The notes under the pieces: generated by a model | What the model was told of the DNA's origin: nothing | The model's input: the letters and a program-made list of their open reading frames with translations, nothing else | The model's database searches: none | Origin: Bernardetiaceae bacterium | GTDB lineage: Bacteria > Bacteroidota > Bacteroidia > Cytophagales > Thermoflexibacteraceae | Reading direction: 5' to 3' | Length of the DNA stretch: 64,000 bases | Assembly (NCBI GenBank): GCA_025056255.1 | Contig: JANWVT010000009.1 | Location: 62,001-126,000 of the forward strand | Position numbers and translations under genes: made by a program | Part shown: positions 1 to 6,941 of the stretch, one piece after another | Numbering within the stretch: the first letter of the stretch is position 1 | Layout of the letters: the number at the start of each line of letters is the position of its first letter

Positions 1-1
1 T

Positions 2-820
2 ATTGAGGCAGTTCTCACGTTAACTCCTTTCAAGCAGGAAGCCCTCCGTTGGGATATGACTTTTAACTTTACCCGCAACCGCAACATTGTAGAATCACTT
101 CCCGAGGGGCTTGCTTTTATCAACTTGCCCGGCTTTGGCACTATTTTCACGCCGCGCTTGGTACCCGGGCAAGAATTTGGTGTTTTTTACGGCACTGGCT
201 GGTTGCGCGACGAGCAAGGGCGGCGCATTATTGGCGACAATGGCTTTCCCATTCGCCAAGACAATATCCTAATTGGCAACCCCAACCCACGTTATTTGCT
301 TGGCATCCGAAACACGGTTGCTTGGAAAGGACTTAGCTTATCGTTCCTGTTCGATATTCGCAAAGGGGGCGATGTATGGAATGGAACAGAAGCAGTGCTG
401 ACTAACATTGGCGCTACTATGCGCACACTGCAGCGCGGTCAGCAGGTTGTGTTTGAAGGCGTGCGCCGCGACGGTACCCCCAATACGCAAGCTGTAACGC
501 TTACGCAACAAAACTGGTTCCAACAAGACGGGCGGGCAACAGGTGCTGCTGGTGTGCATGAGCAATTTGTAGAAGATGCCAGTTGGGTACGTCTCCGCGA
601 CCTCACTCTGAGCTATACCTTGCCAAAAGCATTTGCACAAAAGCTAAAAATGAAATCGTTAGACGTAGCTCTTTTTGGTAGAAACCTGTGGTTGCTCACC
701 AATTACAGCGGCGTTGACCCAGAAAATAACTTGTATGGTGTAAGCCCAGCACAGGGATTAGACTATTTCGGCAACCCCAATACGCGCAGCATGGGTATTA
801 GCCTGAACGCCTCTTTCTAA
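2..820 (+). CDS. SusC/RagA-family TonB-linked outer membrane receptor (C-terminal part)
   Basis: Only the last 272 or so codons are in the window; the frame is open to the left edge, so the gene starts outside. The visible part is the end of a TonB-dependent beta-barrel: alternating aromatic and polar strands, the stretch VRLRDLTLSYTLP typical of SusC C-termini, and a final strand ending in phenylalanine (SMGISLNASF). A SusD-type lipoprotein follows about 30 bp downstream, which is the standard SusC-SusD arrangement. In this family SusC forms the outer membrane channel that takes up an oligosaccharide or peptide captured by SusD. The substrate cannot be told, because no hydrolase gene is attached on the right side and the left side is not visible. 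Confidence 0.93.
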   Translation: MEAVLTLTPFKQEALRWDMTFNFTRNRNIVESLPEGLAFINLPGFGTIFTPRLVPGQEFGVFYGTGWLRDEQGRRIIGDNGFPIRQDNILIGNPNPRYLLGIRNTVAWKGLSLSFLFDIRKGGDVWNGTEAVLTNIGATMRTLQRGQQVVFEGVRRDGTPNTQAVTLTQQNWFQQDGRATGAAGVHEQFVEDASWVRLRDLTLSYTLPKAFAQKLKMKSLDVALFGRNLWLLTNYSGVDPENNLYGVSPAQGLDYFGNPNTRSMGISLNASF

Positions 821-852
821 CCTTCTTGTTAACTAAAAACCTGAAAATCAGT

Positions 853-2313
853 ATGAAACGCAATATATGCTGTTTTATTGCCACTATAACACTGGCTATT
901 AGTGCCTGCGATTTTGGCAATACCAATGTAAACCCCAATGCCGCCACCGATGCACCCATGAATGTATTGCTGCCAGCTGCACAAGCTAACTTGGTGTACG
1001 GTTTACATGGCGATATTTCACAGTTTAACAGCTTGTTGGTGCAGCATCTTGCTGGCGTAGAAAACATCTACATCAGCATTGGGCAATACGATTTAAACGC
1101 CAACGTAGCGGCTCGTGTATGGAATGGCAACCTTTATCCGGGAGCTATGCAAGACCTGAGCATCGTTATCCGCAAATCTTTTCAGAACAACTCACCGCAC
1201 TACCGTGGTGTGAGCCGCATCTTGATGGCAAATGCCTTAGGACAAATCGTAGATTTGTGGAACAATGCTCCTTACGATGAAGCCTTTCGTGGCAACGACC
1301 CTACAAATCCGATATTTACGCCGCGCTATCAGCCCGGGGCAGTATTATACGACTCGGTGAATGCGTTGCTCAACAATGCCATTAATGATTTGAACAGCCC
1401 CACCAGTTTCCAATCGCCCGGGCGCGACGATTTGGTGTACGGAGGCAATCGCGCTAACTGGATACGGGCTGCACGCTCTTTGCAAGCTCGCTACGCCAAC
1501 CACCTGAGCAAGATAGACCCACAAGGTTCTGCACAACGGGCACTGGCGGCTATTGACGCTGGTGCTATCACTTCCAATGCTCAAGATGCCCGAATTGTGT
1601 TTGGAACAGCTGTTAATACGCCTACTCCTTGGTTTGCAGCACTTAACAGCAGTTTTGGCAATGCTTTTCGCCTTTCTACCTTTATGGTGAACCTGATGCA
1701 AAGCCGCCAAGACCCACGCTTGCCTTTTTACGCTCGCACTACTGCAGCGGGTACTTTTGTAGGCTCGCCGGCAGGCGGTCCGCAAAACTTGAATGCCTCT
1801 TTGCCCGGACCGTATTTCAACCGCCCCGAGTCGCCAGCTAATTTGATTACTTATGTAGAAGTGAAATTTATTGAAGCCGAAGCAGCCTTGCGACTGGGCA
1901 ATCGTGAACGGGCGGCAGCAGCCTACAACGAAGCAGTACGTGCCTCTATCGCTAAAATTACGGCTCCTATTCCTACCGTTGGGCTCACCACTAACACTGC
2001 TGCCAACAATGCCTACATTGCTACATATGCAAGCGAAACAGCTGCCACCATTACACTGGAAAAAATCATGACCGAAAAGTACATCGCTATGTTTTTAGAC
2101 CCAGAGGCATGGACAGACTGGCGGCGCATGATTACCCCGCAAACTCCCAATGGCATACCTGCCCTTGCTATTGCTAACAATTCCCAAACTTTTACGCAAG
2201 GTAGGTTCCCCCGTCGTTGGCCTTATCCTATCACTGAGGTACAAACCAATGGAGCCTCAGTAGCAGCTGCCGGTCCGGCATCTATCACCGATTTAGTGTT
2301 CTGGGATAGATAG
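853..2313 (+). CDS. SusD/RagB-family surface lipoprotein
   Basis: 486 residues from the ATG at 853; the frame also opens at a TTG at 826, but the ATG gives a clean lipoprotein signal (MKRNICCFIATITLAISAC, lipid-anchored Cys about residue 19). The body resembles the SusD-like family 2 group: an N-terminal helical part with LMANALGQIVDLWNNAPYDEAF, a central variable part, and a C-terminal block with YVEVKFIEAEAALRLGNRERAAAAYNEAV and the closing FPRRWPYPITE segment. The protein would sit on the cell surface as the lid of the SusC channel encoded just upstream and bind its nutrient. The gene pair ends at a strong hairpin at 2341, so the transcription unit is closed here. Confidence 0.93.
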   Translation: MKRNICCFIATITLAISACDFGNTNVNPNAATDAPMNVLLPAAQANLVYGLHGDISQFNSLLVQHLAGVENIYISIGQYDLNANVAARVWNGNLYPGAMQDLSIVIRKSFQNNSPHYRGVSRILMANALGQIVDLWNNAPYDEAFRGNDPTNPIFTPRYQPGAVLYDSVNALLNNAINDLNSPTSFQSPGRDDLVYGGNRANWIRAARSLQARYANHLSKIDPQGSAQRALAAIDAGAITSNAQDARIVFGTAVNTPTPWFAALNSSFGNAFRLSTFMVNLMQSRQDPRLPFYARTTAAGTFVGSPAGGPQNLNASLPGPYFNRPESPANLITYVEVKFIEAEAALRLGNRERAAAAYNEAVRASIAKITAPIPTVGLTTNTAANNAYIATYASETAATITLEKIMTEKYIAMFLDPEAWTDWRRMITPQTPNGIPALAIANNSQTFTQGRFPRRWPYPITEVQTNGASVAAAGPASITDLVFWDR

Positions 2314-2340
2314 TTATTGCTGGGTAGCATTTTTAGATAG

Positions 2341-2367
2341 CCTCCTGAAATTTCAGGAGGTTTTTTT
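2341..2367 (+). terminator. Rho-independent terminator of the SusC/SusD unit
   Basis: A perfect 20-base palindrome (cctcctgaaatttcaggagg, 2341-2360) is followed at once by seven T residues. It starts 28 bp after the SusD stop codon. Stem and T-tract fit an intrinsic terminator on the plus strand. Confidence 0.9.
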
Positions 2368-2468
2368 ATTGTGGTTACAAGCTACTACTTAGGGCTTTGG
2401 CTATTCGATGATACCAATTTTGACCTTGCAATAATTTTTTGGTAGCTTAGAAAAGCAATTGAGAAGGC

Positions 2469-4034
2469 ATGCAATCGTTTCTACTAACAATGGCTTCTAC
2501 TAACTCCCAACAAGCATCGCGGCAAACTCTTAGGTTTGCTGTGCTGACAATTAACGTCATTGCATTTTTCATGTTGTCTTGCGAGTTGTGGTATGACTTG
2601 CAATCCATAGACCGTTTTATTATTGTATGTAGCGTAGCAGCTGTTTTCTTGTTAGATGTACTATTTCTGCTCAAAGTACCCAGTTGGCTTATTAGCAACG
2701 GCTTGATTCTGATTGTGTATGGAACAGCTGAGGCTCATTTGTTTTTAAGTCCCAAAGTGTATTCTTCAGCCATATACTGGTTGCCTTTCGCTCCTTTGTT
2801 AGCTTTGGTAACCCATGGCTGGAAATATGCACAAATTTGGATTTTAGTTATGCTGGGGTCGCATGCGTTGAATACATGGCATTTGTACCGTATCTATGGC
2901 AAATATTACAATTTAACAGTTCAAGTGTTTTCTTATGCCATAGGAGGGGTATTGTTTTTTGTTGCTTTTTTTGCAGGGGTCTTGTTAGTCTATAAATTGC
3001 TTGAAAATGCCTATGCGGCTACCGAAGCTAAAAATCAGGAACTTGAAGCACTAAAAAACACGCTAATAGAAAACCAAAAGCGACTAGAACACTACCAAAC
3101 ACAGCTGATTAACATTACGCGCCACCCTGATATTTTTGATTGGGAGCGAGATAGGTTTTATTCCTATTTGTGTCAAATAGTTAGCCATACTCTACAAATC
3201 AGTAGGGTAAGCCTGTGGCATTATGATACAGCACAAGAAAGTCTGGTGCGGAAATATCTTTTTCAACAAAATAGCTTGCCAGATAACATTCACATCATCT
3301 GTCGGAAAGATTTTCCTGCTTATTTTGAAGAGCTTTTTAATACTCCTTACATAGCTGCAGATGATGCACGTCAACACAAAATTACCCATTGCTTTACAGC
3401 CACTTACCTTGCCCCACTCAATATCATGTCTATGTTAGACTGTCCTATTTTGTCGGAAGGGAAGCTCATTGGTGTTATTTGTTGTGAAAATCAATATGAG
3501 CATCGGGCTTGGCAAACACAGGATATTTTATTCATTCAATCCTTGGCAGATATTATTTCGCTGTATCACAAAAATCAGCATAACAAGCAATTGGCAGAAG
3601 AAATTAGGCAGCAAAACCGCCAACTTGTTGCCAAAGCCAACGAGGTAGAAACTATGAATGAAGAATTGAACGCGCTGAACGAAGAACTGCAAACTATTAA
3701 CGATACATTAGAAGCACGCGTAGAAGAGCGAACTCGCCAATTAGAAATCCAAAATCAGCAGTTGCGTGAGTACGCGTTTATCAATGCCCACCTGCTGCGA
3801 GCACCCTTAGCACGTATCAGAGGCTTGTTATATCTGATGACCCATGACCCTAATGCCACCAACGACTGGGAACTCATCGATAGGTTGATTAAAGAAGCCA
3901 ATGAGTTAGACGTCATCACCACCAAAATTAGCGATATTCTCTACGATGGCAGCAACCTAACCCGTGAAGACATTCAGCGCTTGTTAGATGCCAAAGAAAA
4001 AAGGATTAATGCTATTGCCAAGGGGCTAATGTAG
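2469..4034 (+). CDS. Membrane GAF sensor protein with DHp-like end but no ATPase domain
   Basis: 521 residues from 2469; an ATG at 2490 is an equally good start. Residues about 20-180 hold some six hydrophobic segments, followed by a coiled coil (about 180-210), a GAF-like domain (about 215-375, with the ISRVSLWHYD and MLDCPILSEGKLIGVICCEN blocks), a second coiled coil (about 380-430) and a histidine-kinase dimerisation-like block, YAFINAHLLRAPLARI, with a candidate phospho-acceptor His near 441. The protein stops about 80 residues after that His. No N, G1 or G2 box of a HATPase domain exists in it or in the following 330 bp, so it cannot phosphorylate itself. It may be phosphorylated in trans, act as a dimerising sensor, or be a truncated kinase. 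The signal sensed is unknown. Confidence 0.75.
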   Translation: MQSFLLTMASTNSQQASRQTLRFAVLTINVIAFFMLSCELWYDLQSIDRFIIVCSVAAVFLLDVLFLLKVPSWLISNGLILIVYGTAEAHLFLSPKVYSSAIYWLPFAPLLALVTHGWKYAQIWILVMLGSHALNTWHLYRIYGKYYNLTVQVFSYAIGGVLFFVAFFAGVLLVYKLLENAYAATEAKNQELEALKNTLIENQKRLEHYQTQLINITRHPDIFDWERDRFYSYLCQIVSHTLQISRVSLWHYDTAQESLVRKYLFQQNSLPDNIHIICRKDFPAYFEELFNTPYIAADDARQHKITHCFTATYLAPLNIMSMLDCPILSEGKLIGVICCENQYEHRAWQTQDILFIQSLADIISLYHKNQHNKQLAEEIRQQNRQLVAKANEVETMNEELNALNEELQTINDTLEARVEERTRQLEIQNQQLREYAFINAHLLRAPLARIRGLLYLMTHDPNATNDWELIDRLIKEANELDVITTKISDILYDGSNLTREDIQRLLDAKEKRINAIAKGLM

Positions 4035-4368
4035 CCAATAGCCGTGCAATCAGGAATTTGAAAAATCGAACTGTTCTTGCTTTTTTATGATTATGCCTAT
4101 TGTTTCACGCATTACAGCATAAAGTTGGGTACCAACCCATCTTCTTAGTGCTCCAAAAAAAACAATGGAGTGTTGTAGCATGCCTTGCGCCATTGAACCG
4201 ATAGCATGTAGGAAGTAAATGTTTGAAAATGCAATATAGAATATGCCTGCATCTTGGTTGACTATCAAGCAATACTGTTTCTTTACGTTCATTAACAGCT
4301 GCCTGCCATATAAATTAAATTGCAAAACCCTACCAGCCACTCTGGTAATGCTTAAAATTGATTGAGCT
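4035..4368. other. Intergenic gap without a supported gene
   Basis: 334 bp between the convergent ends of the GAF sensor gene and apbE. A 96-codon minus-strand frame (4050-4340) has no recognisable family, no convincing signal or domain, and an ordinary intergenic base mix; I do not call it. I see no clear terminator, tRNA or copy of the dispersed repeat here. Confidence 0.5.
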
Positions 4369-5346
4369 TTACTTTGCTATGCTGTGGTCTGTATCATGCC
4401 AGAGCATTGTGAAGTGCTGTTTGCGCTGCCAACGGCAAGCATATCGCTGACTTTTCCTTCTTCCCATTACTGAAAAAGCTGAGGAAAGTGCATCGGCAAG
4501 CACAGCATCAGGGCAAATGACAGATACTTTTGTGCGGTGGGTTACGCCTATGCCTGTACGTGGGTTGATAATGTGCGAATAGCGTTTGCCATATATTTCC
4601 ACAAATCGGAAGTCGTCGCCTGAGGTAGCAAGGGCAGCATTTTTTAGATGAATCGTATCGCTGCCGAGCAAAATGCGCCAGCCGCTTGTGCCTTGGGGGG
4701 CTTGGTCAGCGAGTAGGTCGCCTCCGCCCTCAATGAGCGTTTGGTGCAACCCATATTGGCGTAGAATCTGTTGCATTTTTGCATTAGCATAGCCTTTGGC
4801 AATGCCGCCGAGGTCTAACTTCATGCCTTTTCGGGTCAGTTTTACCTTCTGTTCTTTGGAGTGCAGTCGGATATATCGGTAGTGGGTTACTTTTCGGGCA
4901 GCTTGCAGACGTTTTTTGTCGGGTAGCTGTTGTTGGCGCACAGCACGTCGCCACAGTTGTGTCAGCGCGCCAATGCTTACATCAAATGCGCCGGCAGTGT
5001 GCTTTGCTACTTTTTGTGCTTGCTCCAACACCTCCCACAAAGCGGGACTAACCGCTATCCACTCTCCGCTACCAGCAGTGGCAGACAGTTGGTTGAGCTC
5101 ACTGTCAGCACGATAATCGCTCATAATCAGATTAAGCGAATCCAGTGCGTAAAAGGCTGCTTGTGCTGCTATTGCTGCCTGAGCACTGTCGTAGCTTGCT
5201 ATTTGGATGCGGAACAGGGTACCCATCTGGACATGTTCAAATGCCCACTTCGGAGGCTGTGCATGTGCTTGCAGCAGACAAAATACAGCAGTCAAAAATT
5301 GACCAACTAAAAAAATCACTATTTTTGTTTCATACCGAATACTCAT
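4369..5346 (-). CDS. apbE: FAD:protein FMN transferase (ApbE family)
   Basis: About 325 residues from the ATG whose complement lies at 5344-5346. This start gives a normal signal peptide (hydrophobic KIVIFLVGQFLTAVFCLL, then AHAQ); the frame extends further upstream but would then run 100 bp into the divergent gene. Family hallmarks: MGTLFRIQIAS near the N-terminus, KLDLGGIAKGYA for flavin/metal binding, LIEGGGDLLA, and SHIINPRTG followed by ADALSSAFSVMG. ApbE proteins move FMN onto Thr/Ser of partner proteins such as NqrB/NqrC or RnfG at the outer face of the inner membrane, using Mg and FAD. No such partner is in the window. The last 40 residues are unusually basic compared with the family. 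The start codon overlaps that of the divergent gene. Confidence 0.92.
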   Translation of the reverse strand: MSIRYETKIVIFLVGQFLTAVFCLLQAHAQPPKWAFEHVQMGTLFRIQIASYDSAQAAIAAQAAFYALDSLNLIMSDYRADSELNQLSATAGSGEWIAVSPALWEVLEQAQKVAKHTAGAFDVSIGALTQLWRRAVRQQQLPDKKRLQAARKVTHYRYIRLHSKEQKVKLTRKGMKLDLGGIAKGYANAKMQQILRQYGLHQTLIEGGGDLLADQAPQGTSGWRILLGSDTIHLKNAALATSGDDFRFVEIYGKRYSHIINPRTGIGVTHRTKVSVICPDAVLADALSSAFSVMGRRKSQRYACRWQRKQHFTMLWHDTDHSIAK

Positions 5347-6247
5347 GAAACGTCGTACCTTTATTGTTAAAACTGCTTTTGCCGGAACCACTCTTTCTAC
5401 CTTGGCAAATACTCCATTGAGAGCGATTGCTAAGCAAAAATTCAATTTAAATTACGCTCCTCATTTTGGCATGTTTGAAAGCCATGCAGGGAAAGACTTA
5501 ATAGACCAACTCAAATTTATGGCAGATGAGGGTTTTCGGGCACTGGAAGACAATGGCTTGTTGCTACGACCCGCCTCTGAACAAGCCAAGATAGGCGAAG
5601 CACTTGCCAAATTAGACATCCAAATGGGGGTTTTTGTAATTGACGGCGGAGACAACTGGAAACCTTCACTCACTACGGGCAAGCCCGAATTTCGGGACAA
5701 CTTTCTGAAAACCTGTCAGGCAGCTGTGGCAGCTGCCAAGCGCGTGAATGCTAAGTGGATGACTGTAGTGCCGGGTTATTTTGAGCGTCGGCTACCAATT
5801 GGCATCCAAACTGCCAACGTAATTGATGTGCTTCGCAGAGCAGCAGATATTTTTGAGCCACACGGCTTAGTAATGGTGATAGAGCCCCTTAGCGACACGC
5901 CAGACCTTTTTTTGCGCACCTCTGACCAAGCCTATATGATTTGCAAGGCAGTCAGAAGTCCAGCTTGTAAGATTTTGTACGACATTTACCACATGCAGCG
6001 CAACGAAGGACAGCTAATTAGCAACATGGAACTTTGCTGGGACGAAATAGCCTACATTCAAATTGGTGACAACCCCGGACGTAAAGAACCTACTACTGGC
6101 GAAATTAACTATCTGAATGTTTTCAAGTACATCTACGACAAAGGCTACAAAGGTATTTTGGGTATGGAGCATGGTAATGCCAAACCCGGCAGAGAAGGCG
6201 AGCGTGCCCTGATAGAGGCTTATCGAAAAGTAGATAATTTCAGGTGA
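5345..6247 (+). CDS. Exported TIM-barrel sugar isomerase/epimerase (hydroxypyruvate isomerase-like)
   Basis: 300 residues. The N-terminus KRRTFIVKTAFAGTTLSTLA has a twin Arg followed by a hydrophobic stretch, so Tat-type export is plausible. The body is an AP-endonuclease-2-type TIM barrel: MVIEPLSD, LYDIYHMQ, YIQIGDNPGRKEPTTGEINY and GMEHG are the metal- and substrate-binding strand ends seen in hydroxypyruvate isomerase and related enzymes. The exact substrate is not determined by these motifs; many exported Bacteroidota paralogues have no assigned reaction. It is divergent from apbE with start codons sharing CATG, so its promoter must lie inside the apbE coding sequence or be shared in reverse. 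Confidence 0.85.
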   Translation: MKRRTFIVKTAFAGTTLSTLANTPLRAIAKQKFNLNYAPHFGMFESHAGKDLIDQLKFMADEGFRALEDNGLLLRPASEQAKIGEALAKLDIQMGVFVIDGGDNWKPSLTTGKPEFRDNFLKTCQAAVAAAKRVNAKWMTVVPGYFERRLPIGIQTANVIDVLRRAADIFEPHGLVMVIEPLSDTPDLFLRTSDQAYMICKAVRSPACKILYDIYHMQRNEGQLISNMELCWDEIAYIQIGDNPGRKEPTTGEINYLNVFKYIYDKGYKGILGMEHGNAKPGREGERALIEAYRKVDNFR

Positions 6248-6463
6248 GGTATTTTTTAGGAAACGACAAAGCAAGCAATTGATTATCAGTAATTTAGCTT
6301 CAAAAAAAGTTACTGTTTTTGGGTCTGCATATTTTGCACTTGCTATTAACTTTTTTCAAGTAGCGGCTTCTGACAAGTGTTATACAAACTTATATGGCGC
6401 ACCCAACTGGTCGTTTTTCAAAAAACGGGGCAAAATTAGAGCAATATTGCCGAGATTTGTTGC

Positions 6464-6871
6464 ATGTCTGTTGTATGGGTAGCTTGTGCCATTATTGAGC
6501 ACCAAGGGCAAGTGTTGGCAGCTCGCCGCAAAAAACACCATTCACAAGGGGGCTTGTGGGAGTTTCCCGGCGGCAAACTTAACCAAGGTGAAACACCAGA
6601 GCAATGCCTTATACGAGAAATTATGGAAGAACTGGGGGCAAACATCCGTATCGTTGCTCGCTTACCCGACTGTCTGTATCACTATCCTGCCTTGTCAGTT
6701 TGTCTGATGCCTTTTGTTTGCCAAGCCGAGCAGGCAGCTATTTTTCAAGCCATTGAGCATGACGCCATTCAATGGTGTACAAAAGAGGAGCTACTCGGCT
6801 TAGACTGGTGCCCTGCCGATGTGCCAGTGCTACAACAATACCTTGCGTGGAAATCGGCGAAAAAGATATGA
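6464..6871 (+). CDS. Nudix hydrolase, MutT-like
   Basis: 135 residues. A complete Nudix box is present at about residues 38-60 (GGKLNQGETPEQCLIREI, then MEELG), fitting G-x5-E-x7-RE-x2-EE-x-G, which binds the metal for cleaving nucleoside diphosphates linked to another group. The short length, the N-terminal VVWVACAIIEHQGQVLAARR strand and the C-terminal EHDAIQWCTKEELLGLDWCPAD segment match MutT/NudG-type 8-oxo-dGTP or CTP pyrophosphohydrolases, which clean the nucleotide pool. It stands about 70 bp before alaS on the same strand and seems to be transcribed separately from it, since a TAnnTTTG element sits between them. Confidence 0.92.
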   Translation: MSVVWVACAIIEHQGQVLAARRKKHHSQGGLWEFPGGKLNQGETPEQCLIREIMEELGANIRIVARLPDCLYHYPALSVCLMPFVCQAEQAAIFQAIEHDAIQWCTKEELLGLDWCPADVPVLQQYLAWKSAKKI

Positions 6872-6879
6872 TTAACTAC

Positions 6880-6888
6880 TATCTTTGC
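6880..6888 (+). promoter_or_regulatory. Candidate -7 element of the alaS promoter
   Basis: TATCTTTGC fits the Bacteroidota primary sigma factor -7 consensus TAnnTTTG exactly and lies 53 bp before the alaS ATG. No clear TTG is seen at the usual 19-21 bp upstream, so this is only a partial promoter match. Confidence 0.45.
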
Positions 6889-6941
6889 GCCCTACCACCT
6901 TTTGGATAGCCATATTTTGCGACAAGAAAAAAGTCTGTTTC

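Noticed and set aside
4050-4340. 96-codon minus-strand frame in the gap after the GAF sensor
   Set aside because: No known motif, no usable signal, no conserved partner visible; could be chance.
6400-6440. Hairpin-like cgtttttcaaaaaacg before the Nudix gene
   Set aside because: A/T homopolymer symmetry with a three-base loop; too weak to call a terminator or regulatory element.
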